Positions 45,378-59,142 of a stretch of DNA of 64,000 bases are shown piece by piece. Position 1 is the first letter of the stretch, and every line of letters starts with the position of its first letter. The notes under the pieces were generated by a model. It was not told the origin of the DNA, did not search any database, and saw only the letters and a program-made list of their open reading frames with translations. The DNA lies in NCBI GenBank assembly GCA_963576735.1, contig OY755183.1, positions 8,203,213-8,267,212 of the forward strand. The letters are read 5' to 3'. The translations under genes were made by a program, and so were the position numbers. The stretch comes from Bedellia somnulentella (taxonomy: Eukaryota; Arthropoda; Insecta; Lepidoptera; Bedelliidae).

Positions 45378-48126
45378 GTGAGTACCCACAATCTATCAAT
45401 TTATAAAGTGTAGCATCTGTAAACCTGAGGACAGTAAAACTGAAAGTGATCGTTTTCTTACTTACCAAATTTTTGAATCTAAATTAGAAGTAAATATGAA
45501 CGTATGTATAAGTATACACGATGAAATCTATAAGGAATGTTTGTCAGTAATTACCTCGAATAAGTTTAATTTTTCTAATGTATACACTTGACATATATTT
45601 ATAAAGTATTATTAAATTTCAAGTACTTCAGCTATATAATTAGAATTGGAACAATGCAATTAAATAATATACGTATAATTTACAACTTACTGAGACAAGA
45701 ACAAAAATCTAAAAATATTTAATGAATTTTTATATTACTCAATGATTCGTAACTTGTTGGTAAACAGACCTAAATTATTGTGTAATTGCTTTTGTTACTG
45801 AGATAGAACTTAGGATTGATAACAAATTGCAATATTAAAATAGTCCAAGTAGGTAAGTGAAAATAAATACCTAACATTTCTTTTTTAAAATTAATAACCT
45901 GAATAACTTATTTTTTAGAAGTCTAGTTATACACGACCGCTATAATTTGTCTTGGTCAAACATGACATATTAGCTCATCACCATTTGGATGCACTATCGT
46001 AATGTCAAGTCAAATAGTTCAATGCACTTTACTAAGATTAGTACAACGCGCGGGCGCCTTTAATATTGCCGTGCCATAGACGACGTTTTATTTTGATGTG
46101 TCAGCTTTTTACTCACTTTTTTTCCTCTTCGTAATTTTATAGTTCGAGGAGTTATTTTAATTTCTTTCCGTAGCCACTGAACTATGACTGCGAAAACATT
46201 TTTTTTACTCATTCTGAATTACACTTTTTAACGTGATGAGACTAGAAAAAGTTGCAATTAAAATTTTCCAGTAAACATAACTAACATATAAAACCATTAG
46301 CTAGAACTTTGAAAAAGCATAGTTTTCTTTTAATTATAAGGAAGTTAAAATACATTAATTTAGAAATAAATACATAATTGTCATCTCCTAAAGTTGGTTT
46401 TCTTGTAGCTAGTCTCTTGATAGGATGTTTTGTTCGTACTAAAAAATATAAAATGTTCACTTTGCAGTGATTGTTGTGAAATTAAATATCTGTTAAATCG
46501 TATTTAAGAAAAAAACAAATTTCAAGGAACTCAAATGTTCTAAGGAACTTGTTTGTAAGTTCTAATTGTCGTACTAAGTTTCATCCTTCCGTAGTTTTCC
46601 TGCAATAATCTAACTCCATCCAGGTATTTTTATTTCTAAAGTCTGTTTATTGAAATTTGTAGGATAGCCTGCTGCAATATTTCACATCAACCAAGTATTA
46701 AATAAAATGGTGTAATAGCTCTAAATTGAACGACTATGCAAACAGTAGATTTTTCGTCAGTAAACAAATGTTTCGCGCCATTATTCTGCTTGTAAACAAA
46801 CCAGCATTTTCAGCAAATCGGCCAAGTACCTGGCATTACGCGCGAAAAAAAATCGGTGTATTTTCAATTGTTCAATAAGTCGCGCAGGTAGAAAATAGAT
46901 CGGATGTGAAAATTTTGGGACGAGCAGTATGATCTCTTGGGTCCTTGGCGTGGCTTATCCATTGTTGTTAGATGTAATGCCAGGATATAGGATCCAAGGT
47001 TAATGTACTCTTTAAAATTGTTTCGTTTCGCATCCAGATTCCAGACATCAGTCTGGTTTCATTCCTCGCGAAGTTTAGTACCCATGTACCTTCCGTGGTA
47101 GACACTCCTTCGATCTTAACTTGGGCTGACGGTCGTCTTCATTGACAACGGATATATAAAAAAATAACTTGTGGATTTTTATTTTTTTATTTATACGGTT
47201 TTTTCTAACGCATACTTAGTGATAATGTGAATATTTAGTGAACAGTGATTGTTGCATTACAAGCTTTTTGTGAAGTTTTTAGTTTTTATTTGAGTTGTAT
47301 TTCACAATTAATTATAATTTGGAAATTTTATCGGTACGGTTTTTTTATTTTACTCATTTATAAAAACAAACTTAAAATAAATACACGATATTAAGATTAA
47401 CTTTTCAGAAAATTATTTGAGTTTACTATTTTTTGTTTTTGGAAAAAAAATTCTGAACCTATCCAATCATTACTAGTTTATACATTTAAATAAACATTTT
47501 TGTTTACAAAAATATATAGAAACAAGTAGTAACGTCCCAATTTTTTTCAATTCAGCTAAACTGAATACAGTTATCAATATTCTTGTTTATGATGGCTACT
47601 GGATATACCTATCTTCATATAGTTAACAATATAGATACGCTTGATATAAGAAGATGGTAACTAGTGTTTCCAAATCAATACTACAGAGGGAAGTAATTAA
47701 TTGATTTTTAGATTGATTGGTGGGTGTGTTACAATCTTTTTCCCTTCTTTAATAGCCCTGAGTTAATGTATTAAAATTATGTACGCATTTTTAATGGGTG
47801 AATATATCGCGATGTAACTTATTCCCACTTGGCTTATATGACAGACATATGGCTAAAGCTATATGGTGCCTGTAAGTCAAATCATTTAAAGGTTTTTAAA
47901 TGATTCCCAGCAAGTAATTAACTTTGAAAAATATCACTGATTCATGTGTATTTCATTATATTTTATCCCATCATATATTTTTCATCACTTCTTATTAGTT
48001 AATCTTGCACGACTTCTTACTAGACTACTTGTTAACTAGATTCTTATTAGATAATGGGTTAACTGGATATTATAACATCGCTTATTTGAGTAGCATTCAT
48101 CTAACAAATGGTTTGTATTGTTACAG
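45378..48126 (+). other. Myc: Myc intron 1
   Basis: About 2.75 kb from donor GTGAGT to acceptor TTGTTACAG (ending 48126). AT-rich, with no repeat copies and no coding frame. A moderately GC-richer stretch at about 46900-47150 could be regulatory. Boundaries are inferred from splice consensus only. Confidence 0.6.
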
Positions 48127-48786
48127 ATCGGTGCCGCGTGGTGATCGCGCGCATCGTTCCTGTGATACGAGGCTCCTGTGATATCGACGAGTTCGTCTTA
48201 GCTGTAAAACTAGTTTAGTCTTAGTCATACAAAATGTTGTCGCCACTTTTCGACAACCAAGAATTTCTTTTCGACGACGGATGGGACATGACGGCATTCC
48301 ACCGCGAGGCGGCCGCGCTGACCGACATGGCCGAGTTCTGGCAGGACGTTGAGAACGAGGCGCAGCGGCTGGACATCGTGCCGCCCGCCGGCGCCGACGT
48401 CAACGAGGAGCTCGACTGGGCCATCCGGCTCGAGCCCGAGGAGCACAAGGAGAAGCTGGTGCACCACGATTGTATGTGGGCGGGCTCCTGTGCGGACTTA
48501 GCGCATCCCAGCAATACGTTCGTGCCGGCCGAGCCAGCGCCGCCCAGTGCGGGCCGCAGTCTGCTGAAACGCGAGCCGCCGCCGTCGCCGCCGCGCCCCG
48601 ACACGCCGCCGTCCCTGGACGAGGACGAGCCGCCGCAGTTCCGGCACGCCGTGGACGTGGCCGGCACCGCGCTGCGGCTGCTCCGCGACTCCGCCGCCGT
48701 CGCCGCCGACCACTCCTACACCCTCGCTAAGCCCGCGCCCAAACACTGCTTCGAAAATCTCGGCGTGCAGACACCCTCCGACTCAG
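48127..48786 (+). CDS. Myc: Myc transcription factor, exon 2 (coding from 48234)
   Basis: The exon runs from acceptor TTACAG| to donor TCAG|GTATGT; coding starts at ATG 48234. The start is firm: the context is CAAAATG and an in-frame TAG lies 12 bases upstream. It encodes 184 residues plus one base. Myc box II is seen as DCMWAG (about 79-84). A proline-serine-rich stretch (LLKREPPPSPP, RPDTPPSLDEDE, about 110-132) fits the phosphodegron-type region of Myc. The acidic FDDGWDM and WQDVENE segments fit the activation domain. Myc dimerises with Max, binds E-boxes and drives growth and ribosome production in the nucleus. GC content is far above the flanks. Antisense open frames here are shadows of the codon bias. 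Confidence 0.93.
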
Positions 48787-51700
48787 GTATGTACCATTTT
48801 TCTCAGCCGATTCTCATGTTCGAGTGACCGACACGCACGACCTTGCCAAAAATTTAAGGTGATCGCTTATATTTAAACGAAATCGGAACGCCATATCGAT
48901 GTCGCGCTAATTTAAAAGTCAAATGGGCTATGTCACGGCCGCCTCGTTTTATTTATTAGGATTCCACGGGAATCCAATTTGTGTCACATCACGTCGTAAG
49001 TTCTTTTTCATGAGTTACTACCTATTAGAAGCGGAGACGAAACCCGCCATGACGGGGGGCCTTTTCGAGATTTTCATTTTTTTTCGAAACTTGTATTGTG
49101 TTGCAACTTAAAATTAAATATAATCGTAATAGAAAATCGAAAATAAGTTTTGAGAAATCTGTAAATCGCGTATCGTGTTAAAAGTTTGTGAGCGAGCGGT
49201 AAATGACACGAAATATTTTCTGCGGTAACGGCTAAATGGCGCAAGTTCTAAATCGCGCGGGCGCTTCAGCGCGCAGGCGCCAGGGTTAGCGCGGGAAAGC
49301 GCGTATCGACCGAGCGCCCCCCGCGTCTAGACGCACCCGCCGCTCCCGACGCGGCCCTCTTCCGGGACCTTCGCCCATTTGCGACCTTGAACGCGCCAAC
49401 CTTCCCTAATATCGTATTGCGCAACCTCCGTATCGCTCCAAGGGCGAAGCGCTGATGGCGCTGCATCCACTCCATGAGACTCTGAGAGCGGAACTCGCGG
49501 GAAATAGTGCCTTCGTTAAGGAAATCTAAGGTCATGTGGGACAGTACGTTAGAAGGTCGGCTGTGCGGGGGCGACTTGGATGTCTCCAAACTTGACCTAA
49601 CCTTGAAGCATCCTTCGGTCGCAAATTGTTCGGTACGCCCATTTCATGGAGACGGAGGGGAAAGGTTATTATCCTCAACCTATTAGCGATGACGAATGTG
49701 TCATACCTCACTCAAATTGAAGAGGCCGCATATTTCTCATGTTGATTTTATCTCGAAGACGATCTCCGGTTTATTTATCTTTGCCTTTGATAAAGCAACT
49801 GTTAAAGCTCGGTACAAGTCATTAAATAATTATCAAACATAACAATTACATCGGTAATCGGTGTCGCGTAATGTTTCAACTGTCATTCATTGTCATAATA
49901 TAATCACACGCGACCTTAAATTCATGTCACTGTATACATACGTTGCAAGCACGCTGTAAGGTGATCATTTACATAACTTCAGTCACATAGACGAGTAGTG
50001 GACAAGGTCTTTAGGGTATTCGTTGTCCTAGTTAGCGTTTCACCATTGTGCATCTGTACGGACTTGCAATACAGCAATGCCAACTATTTCATTGACTAGC
50101 CGTCTGGGTTGCATTAAAAATAAAGGAGTAATAGTAGTGTTAAAGCGGCTCGGTAGCGTAGTCCGTTAACTAAAGCGGAATGAAAAGGAATCTCGTCTCG
50201 AGCAGTCTGCCCCGACCGGTTCCAGCCTCGAAGCCAACCACTCGGATGACAATTTGATAGACGGTTCTTGATAATCATCACTCGCTGCCATGTTCAATGT
50301 CTTACCGCATCTCATCACTATCCTTGATACCTTAGCTTTCTAAAAAAGTACTAATACTGTATTCGAACACCAACTCACTAATTAATATCGTAAGCAAATT
50401 GCGTTAAATTCAAAAGTAAGAATGTTGCCTTATCAACAATGGTTGATATAATTTCTCATATTTTGCTAGGGCCTACGCGAAAAGTTCGCAACGCAGAAAT
50501 ATAACCATTATATTTTCTTTACAGTCATGGTAGTAATTAACCGTATTTATTGTCAACTCAATAGTTTGGCTTACATAGTTAAGTTACACATAAGGTAAAC
50601 TCAAAGCAATGAAAACATGCATGCTACGTTTTTGTTACTCACTGTAGGCGTCTTAGCAATTTGTTGCGATTATATTGCGGAATGTGATATATAGCGTTTA
50701 AATTTCGATACGGCTAACTAGGGCAGTCTCTGTTTTAATACCCAGTTTCTACTAATAACAATTTAGGACGAAATGTAAGCCGGTTTTCTCAGTCAACGGC
50801 GCCGCCCTAAACACTCGCGTTATCAGCTAGTATGCCAAGGCTGTGGACCACTTACATTCAAAACCCTTATTTGGCTAGGAAAATAGGAAAAAGAAACATA
50901 CTGGGTGACAACTTCAATAGTCATATGCGCTTAATGAGCCGCCTACAGAGAAAATTAAAAATGTTGGTCAATAATGGTTTATTGAGTAGGTCCTAGCGTG
51001 CTGAGTATTTAATATTGGGTAATGAAAAGGTAAAGCAATTTGCTTGGAACGCTCGAATGGGCAGGCGGGGCGGTCGCAACGACCTGAATTCAGATCTTGT
51101 TGCTACCTAACATAGCCTGGATTATCGACAATGTTTAACTGGTGACCTATCTACATATCAACTCACGTCTTATCTACGTACAAATCAATAAAATTAACGA
51201 CGGAATTCATTTTTTATTGCTACACATAGCTATATATTTTATCAGCGCTCGACCTGGTATTTTCGCGACGCAGATTCATATAGTCGTATGTAATACGGAG
51301 GCGCGTATATATGGGCTAGCATTGTATTATAAGTGCATGTATAGTAAAATGACCTTCATGTTATCGTCTAATAATTCACACTGTTTCAACAATCCGCCGT
51401 CGTACGCCGCGGCGCTCGCTACTTTGCCGCGTTTTACGTTTTCCACTCTTAATACTCAACGACCTTCGAGATTTATCAACCACGATAAATGCTATGTGAC
51501 ACCGTAACATAAATTCGTTTTGTCTTATCAATTACTTATTGCTACGAATTTGATAACAATAGGCCAATGAGGCGACTTAGCAACCAAATAACATCTACTT
51601 CTTTATAATTGCTTCTTGATCTTTTCGGTATCGCTGGGGCTCTTATCGTGAGACGAATTTTATGTTAAATATGTTAATGTTTACATAATCAGTATCGATT

Positions 51701-54700
51701 AACTATTACAATGTCAAAAATTTGGTTAACTGGTTTTTCTGTTAGGCATCGTCGCGTCGTTGGTCGTAACAGTGAGCTTGACGCAACGGCATACCGGAAT
51801 GGAAAACTTGTTTCACAGAGAAATTATTTTATGAGGTACTCGAAACTGGCCCCTTTATCTATCACATAGCTCAACGAAACGCCGATTCTAGTGCGAACTT
51901 AACATTAGGTAGATATTAGTAGTACCGAATCGGCCAAACATAAATGGATGACGTCATCGTACTTCGCCATGGACGTATCGTGTAGTTGACCTTAAACTTC
52001 CGCATGAAGGCCCCGAAGGTCGCTGAGTACCAAAATAGAGACCCAACGGGCTCGTTTCTTCGCCGTAGCTTTTGCGCAGTCTCCTTATTTGATAAAACAT
52101 AAATATAAGCATCAAAAGATTACAAAATATTGACGCTTTGAAGCTGTTCCATACACGCGTCCTATATTGAAATGAAAGTTCATAATAGAAATACATTTAC
52201 ATATTAAGTAATCAATGGAGGAGAACTGTGGCCTGCGTCTTAAGATGGTATGACGATACCGCATTCACAGCACGTAATGTACTGGCTTCGAGGAATATAG
52301 TTTCATTAACAGGACGATCACAAATACCACAACGTTTTAAAACCTAATACGACAAAATAATATCAATCTTATCATATCATTCGTTAGTATCAAAACGTAT
52401 TTCTTACGAGCGAGATAAATTGAAGGACTTAAAATTTCTAATCATGTACGATAAGTAATAATTCATTGAATCTGATAGCACCTGAGCCGTTAGAATATCA
52501 TAAATGATAAACCAATAAATTGTTTGATTCGGAAGTCAGAAGTGGTATTCTAAGGGCAATGGACGACGAATCGAACTGGGTAAATAAAAAGAAAAGGCTT
52601 TTTTCGGAGCAGACTGTAGAGAATGGCGTGCGCCGGCCACCGTGCGCGTCACGATACTTTTTAATTATCGCTCTCAAATGCCAGTGAACTTGGCCTCACT
52701 AGTGTTGCCGGCGTGCGCCCCGCCGGGCTCGCCCAACCGTGCACTCGAGCATTGCCTTAACAGGTCACACCTCACGACACTGTTACTACCAATTATGGAT
52801 AAACACAGCGATCCTATCGTCAACTATCACTCCGCTTCGCGAACTTTTCACCTGTTTCTAATATCACGAGAACAGTCTATTTCTGAACCGTAAGAAAGTT
52901 TAGATGGGTCACTCACAGCGCTTGGTGACTTGTGTTAACTATAAATTAGTTAACTTGTATCTATTGCGCTATGAATCACCTAAGTTTCCCACGGTGGCGC
53001 GTAGGCGATATACACTTTTATAGTGACTAACAAAACACATCTCTTTAATGCTAATTGGTAAGATGGCACCTTTTATCCTCGGTTTCAAGTATAATTGAGG
53101 AAATAATTAATATTTAGCTTATGCTAAAGCATCCTTCTTAATTTTCTACTGAAAAATCTCCTGAAATGGATCGCAAATAGGCGTCAAATCTGTGTAACAA
53201 ACTATTGCATTATAATAGTTAAGCACTAGACCGGAGCTGGCGGGTACAATAATGCAGAGTATCGGTTTACAAGCAGGGTGATGGCTTCCTGGCGACGCGG
53301 TCACTACGTCGCCGCATAACTTGACAGATAGATTATAATATGAGAATGGCGCCGATCTCATTGCATAGCAAATTCTTGAAAATTTCTTTTTCCCTACACT
53401 TTAGCTCCGATTTGGCATAGTAGCGTCCTAATGATAACACAGGCGACAGTGGAAGATATAAGTGGCGTTATACAGCGAGCCGGAATTTTTTATCTGTACC
53501 GAATTAGCGCATGTGCGCAGCGATTAGCCGAATGCGGATAGCAAATGAAAAGAGCTGGTAGGCGTTTAAATGTATCTTATAGCGCCATAATGTGTAGATG
53601 TCTAGTTATGCGTAGTTGCGAGCCTATTTCGCGTTCGTCCCTGAGAATAATTTCGCAATCGCAGCGACCAGCTGCCCACGTTACCGGTTCTATTCCTAGT
53701 GTTCGCTATTTAAATTGTATGTGAACGGGAGAACCCGCCCTTTTCTACGTAATCAGCGGCGGACGGCGCTCGGCAAACCGCCTTGGCCACATTGAACTGC
53801 TGACATAATTATTTGTTCGCGTAACCGGATAATGCCGTCGTTTACGTTGATTCCGCGAAACGATGCACCGTCGTCTTTACATAGCGCAAACAATACTTCA
53901 CGTCCGTATCGAGTATGCATTGATGCGAATGCAGTGACTTGTCTGCATTTATGTCGCTTTATAATCATATAGGTACTACGTCTTCTCATTTCCGAATTTC
54001 CTTTAATTAGAAACCGTTTTAATTTGTAAAGGGATGCATCAAATTGGTATCTTTCTTTTTAATGCAACCTGTTCATTTGGGAGTTTTGTGCCGGTGTGGC
54101 CTTGACTCCAGAAAAAACAGGAAGATTATATTTCGAGAGGCGCCCGTGTTGAGGCAGTCACTTTTGACGCCATGCAACCCCGAACGTCTCTCACATTATT
54201 TTTAATGAGGTCCTATCTCGGCACCTTGACAGATAAGCCGACTGTTGGTGAAGTACGTACCGGCCGGACGGCGCGGCGTGTTTTTCAGCTAACTCAAATA
54301 TTTATGCCGCGGAGAGCTACTGGCTATTCTAAATCGAGCTAGTAGGCCGCACACGATTATATACTTTTATGGCAACGGTGCGGCGGCGCGTCACTCGAAC
54401 GTACATTACGGAAATTTATAAATGGTTTAGGCGTCGGAAAAACGGAGGAAATCGGCAGGGCTGGCCGTCCATTGAGTTTTGCAGACCTGTAGACGATGCG
54501 GCATAACGGCTACGCACGCGCTCTGGTTTTGGCGCGAAATGCACGTGACGTCACTCGTCTGGATCGATGGCGGCAGACGCTGCGGTAGTACGGCGGGGTC
54601 GACGGCCGCCACCCTCGCCCCCCGCTGGTGCATCGCGCCTCCTTCCCCCAGATCTAGTCACCGGACCCGTTGCATAACTAGGTGCAGCCCGGTGTAGTTC

Positions 54701-54739
54701 AGAGCCCCCAATAAACTAACGCTGTTTCTATTGTTACAG
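48787..54739 (+). other. Myc: Myc intron 2, repeat-free and GC-richer
   Basis: 5953 bp from GTATGT to TTGTTACAG. Base composition is closer to balanced than in the rest of the window, and CpGs are frequent (for example 49195-49460, 52620-52760, 53500-53990, 54230-54690). I find none of the repeat families that fill the flanks. That fits a regulatory intron under constraint. No coding exon was recognised in it; open frames such as 49266-49589 (minus) have no family features. Confidence 0.6.
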
Positions 54740-55262
54740 AGGAGGAAATCGACGTGGTGTCTCTCGGAGAGAAGGTAGCGCCTAGCGTGTCGAGTCGCGC
54801 GGAGTCCCTGCCGCGCGCGCCGTCGCTACTGGAGCGCCAACACCTGCAGGTGTCGGTGGCGTCCGCCATGCTGCCGCGCGGCCGCAAGCGCCTGTCGGCC
54901 GCGTCGTCGCCCGGCCGCAAGGCGCAGTCGCGCGGGCCGCCGGGCGCGCCGCTCCTCCACCAACTCGGACTCGGACACGGAGTCCCCCGAGCTGGAACGA
55001 CGCTCGCTGCACAACGACATGGAGCGGCAGCGCCGGATAGGTCTGAAAAAACCTTTTCGACGAGCTAAAGAACCAGATCCCGGCGACGCGCGACAAGGAG
55101 CGCGCGCCCAAGGTGGTGATCTTGCGAGAGGCGGCGTCGCTGTGCCGCCAGCTGCAGCACGAGGACCGCGAGCGCGACTCGCTGCGCCGCCAGCAGAACA
55201 AGCTGCTCACCAAGCTGCGCAAACTGCGCTCGCAGCTCAGCTCGCGCTACCACTCCTACTGA
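54740..55262 (+). CDS. Myc: Myc exon 3 with bHLH-leucine zipper, two frame breaks
   Basis: It starts in phase after exon 2 and at once gives EEEIDVVS, the acidic motif found at the same place in vertebrate Myc. Arg/Lys-rich stretches follow, then NSDSDTESPE, the basic region LHNDMERQRR, helix-loop-helix (LFDELKNQIP, KERAPKVVILREAASL) and a zipper to YHSY and TGA at 55260-55262. The basic-region His, Glu and Arg that contact the E-box are present. The frame changes twice. Once is near GGG at 54934-54936. The second is at a six-A run (55046-55051), where five As give GLKNLFDEL. Each behaves as one extra base. Without them, exons 2 and 3 total 357 codons plus stop. Most likely sequencing or assembly errors. 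Confidence 0.92.
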
Positions 55263-57640
55263 GCAAGGAGCGCCACAGATTATGTTCGTGGAGCCGCTTC
55301 CGTGTCGCGCCGACACGCGCGACGCCAAATATTGTAACTCGAGTCAAGTTGTTGTAGGAGTTCGCGTAAAAACGGCCAGCTTTTACGGCTTACTCTGCTT
55401 CTGTGAGAATATTCGTATAGGTTATCGTGGATAAGCAATAACGGTAGGTTTGTTTTGCTCAAAAGTTCCAGTGCAGTGCCAAAGTGAGCCATAAAACTGT
55501 TACAATAATGAATCCTTAGGTCTTCAGTAAATAATCTTATTGTTACAGACTGCTCCGGAAACTCGTAGACTGGTTATACCTATTTAAAAGTTATGAAAAG
55601 TATAAAATAGTTGATCACATTACAGATTACATTTACTCAATGTTGTTTTTTGAAAATTTGAACATACATTGAACATACCGTAATTTACAAAAACAAGATT
55701 TTTTACTGGACCTTATACAAAGCAATGTAACCCAGTGATACTTAAGCAGATTAAAGATTAAAAATACATTAAGGAAAGTTATTGATACCAATTATGCAAT
55801 TTATAACAGAAATTTGGTCTGTCACTGTTTTATATATTTGTATCTTGATATCTGTACATATTTGTAATGTGAATTATATGACCATAGTCTGAATTTATTA
55901 GTTTAGGCGATGGTTGAGCTTGTGTTTTAATATTGAGAATATTGTAAAGTAGGTATATAACGCTGGCCACCTTATATGTTTTCGGTCAGAAATGTATTTA
56001 TTTTACTGTATCGTAATTGGCAAGCTCGCGCCATCTTCGCACATCCACCGTAGTAATTATATTTAGTTAACCGTGACATATATTTGAATTATATTATTGA
56101 AATATATCTAAGCATTAGATATTTTATTATTATTTGACGATTCCATTTAGCTGGGGCTATGAAAGTAATCGAAAAGTTATATATACAATAAACCATTAAA
56201 ATGAAGGTGGGGATGTAGTTAGACCGCGCGAGCTTTTGCCAATTAGGAACAGACTTACCATCCGTTATTTGTCGCTGCGATGAAGTGATAACTGTTTTGA
56301 TATTAGACTAAGCTTAGGTAACAATGCTTGTAAAGTTTCCCCTAGTGTTTTTGTTATTGTAATATTCTAACATTTATCTTTTTTGATGTCGTGATTCGCG
56401 CAATTAACTCCGTCACTTGGACTGACGGTGTTTCAATGCAATTGATTGTTTGATGAACACGTTGAAATCTATAGTGAAGAGTATAATTAGAAACCGATTA
56501 TATTGAGACCCCGAAATTAAATTATCCTGAGATTTAATCATGTAGCGAAATATGTTATTACAGACGATTTTTTATTCAGATTTAATTTATTTTCAAATTA
56601 TTATACATACTACAATAGTATGCCCAATGATTGACAGAAATATAAGATTTTAAGTGAACTTACAGCGTATTAAAGGATTTTTATTTCTACACTTGTTGCC
56701 GTTAATTCTGAACGTTTTATACACTTCCATTGTTATCATGACCTGACCATTACCGTTGATGAGGGTAGAAATATATTCTTTTAATCCGGCTCATGTAATA
56801 GTCGTGTCATGTGGAGACAGAGTGAGCAAAATACAAATCTCAATTGTACAATTTATATAATCTGATTCATAGACTGTGTTTTATGATAACAACATCAAAA
56901 TCTATATTCAGAGCTTTTTTTTACTAAACTAAAAATAACCACATTCATAGTTCCTCATAGAATACTAATAGTAAATTCTGCATTTTCTTAATAATATAAT
57001 TTTTTAACTACAGTAAGTTAGTGATTATTGTATATTTGACATCGAACATAGAAGTTGATGTTTTGTCAAGCACATGGTCGTCAGGATAGGTCGTCGGATG
57101 GCTTTACTTGTGTACGGAATGTGCCTTGCGTACATAATGTTAGGTGAGTAGGTTATTCTAGGACTGGTTGGGACAGCGCTTCTGTAACTACGGACAAGTG
57201 TTCAGTCGCCGACCTGTGCCCCGCGGGACACTTCTACATTTATCCTGTTAAAGATTCGCAGTTTATCTTCCATTAGAAATAAAATGTACATAATAAGGAA
57301 ACTAAGCGTAGACATATGTTCCGTCATCATTTCATGGAATGAAATTTTTTTCTAGTAATTGTTTAGTTTTTTTTTTATCTGGAGAATAGTTATGGATTCT
57401 CGAAAGTTGTACCTGCATTTATTTTTTTTGTTAATTTTAACTTGACATTAAATAATGTTAACTTAGTTTTTGGAAAGTGATAATGTTTGGTTTGAATTAG
57501 TTGAAACCTACAGATATAGTAACCATGTTAAAAATTTGAATATTTGCACTTAAAAATATAGTCAGTAGATCGTAAAGGTTATATAATATAGAAACTCCAA
57601 GCTTTATAATCAATAAATAAACCATTTTGAAATAAAATTG
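55263..57640 (+). other. Myc: Myc 3' UTR and flank, candidate poly(A) signals
   Basis: AT-rich sequence after the stop. AATAAA hexamers occur at 56187, 57612, 57616 and 57631, among others. Several ATTTA-type motifs fit an unstable mRNA, as is usual for Myc. Which signal is used cannot be told from sequence. No other gene is seen in the interval. Confidence 0.45.
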
Positions 57641-58737
57641 TCAAAGGGGAACAATTGAAAAAAAATATAAAGAATTATTGGCGCATATTTTGTGACAAGG
57701 CACATTTCTAACACTGCCAAATTTATATTATAGCATTGTCAAAAATATTACACAGCATCATGGTTTGTAAAATTTGTGATTAAGTCATGTTATAGAATAA
57801 TTTTTATTACTTTTTATTGTATAGTATCCGTTAAGAATTAACATCGAACTTGAATTGGCGCAATGGTGGACCGCTTGTATTTTGGTTAACATAAATTTGT
57901 ATTGATACCTAACTATAGTAAATGTACAAGATAAAGAGTGATGGCATTTATTGGTGTAGATAGGTTGATGTGGCCACTATTGCTGCTAGTCGGTTGTGTT
58001 TCGTTCCTCCAAAGAGGGCAGGATACAACTCGGATTCCGCCTACTTTTCACAATGTAGCCTGCACTCTTTGAAGAAGCGCCAACTACTTAGAAGAAAAAG
58101 TTTTTTTTGGTTTTGTTCCTTATAAGATAATCATTAAAATATGGAAAAAATAAATAACAAAGGTCGATTCAAGATGGAGCTTTTAATATGTTATGGGTGC
58201 TCAGACGGGTTTCTGCTGAGTTGTGATAATAGGAGTCTTGTTAAACAGAGGCGTCCAGGTTAGCAAAATATTGTTCTGTGATGTAGTGCCGCGAGGTACA
58301 TTTGGGGTTTTCTATTACAAGCTCCATCTTAATCGGCTGAAAAAAAAATTGGGTTTTTCACTTCAATATCCCTCCCAACTCCTCTTTTCAGTGCCTGATC
58401 GTTCTATAGTTAACTACCTCCGTAGGATCTCTTAGTGGTGCAAATATGTATGAGTAAAAACAATGTGGCCAAATTTGTAACGCCGTGGGTAAGTAGTTAA
58501 ACCTCCGGGTGTTAAATTTGGTCTGACTCAGATCCATCAACTCAAGATGCTAGAATGCGTAGTATATGTAACCGACCATGTACAGGTGTAACAAAGGGGC
58601 GTATTAAGAGGGAGATCATGAACAAGTTTTATTATAGCACCAACCTCACTAGTGCAACTTTCTCTCCTCAACACATCAGCTGAGCTCTCGTCACAAAATA
58701 ATGCTCAGATCAATATAATAACTTAAGCCCCCAGTAC
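57641..58737. other. Intergenic between Myc and the next repeats
   Basis: A 70-codon plus-strand frame at 58223-58435 shows no protein features. Nothing else recognised. Confidence 0.4.
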
Positions 58738-58997
58738 ACAATTGCCTGTGATGAGGCCACGATCACTTGGTGTTCCCACAATGACCCATGGCTCATTGCT
58801 GCCTGGCAAACCACTTGCAATAGACGTCGAAGTAATAATGGCTGTAGCTATTCATTTATGTTATTTTTACGTCATATAATACATTTTGCAATAAAATATT
58901 CCAAAAAAGTATAAGTCTCTATCAGTGGCCGGTGGCGAACTAAACAATGGCCCACTGTGTAAACACCACAGGCCACGCAATGCCACGATTCCTTTGA

Positions 58998-59062
58998 AGT
59001 ACATACATACATATTCTCACGCCGTTAGTTCCCATTGGGGTAGGCAGACACTATCGATTTAT
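58998..59062 (-). repeat. SDR-B fragment with TTTGAAGT duplication
   Basis: ACATACATACATATTCTCACGCC then CCCATTGGGGTAGGCAGAC and ACTATCGAT, bounded by TTTGAAGT at about 58993-59000 and 59067-59074. A 5'-truncated insertion of the family seen at 4738, sitting inside the inverted-repeat element. Confidence 0.65.
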
Positions 59063-59142
59063 TATTTGAAGTGTGCTCAAAAAACCGACAACTTCCCGAT
59101 TGCGCGCCACAATTGACAATTGTCCGCCATCATATACCATTA

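Noticed and set aside
48221..48746. Antisense open frames over Myc exon 2
   Set aside because: Low-complexity Gly/Ser/Arg products caused by the GC-rich codon use of the real exon.
54740..55262. Myc as a pseudogene
   Set aside because: Introns, splice sites, upstream stop, start context and catalytically important DNA-contact residues are all kept. Only two homopolymer-linked single-base shifts exist.
55019..55357. Separate open frame starting MERQRRIGL
   Set aside because: Its start is inside the Myc basic region. After the six-A run it is out of the conserved frame.
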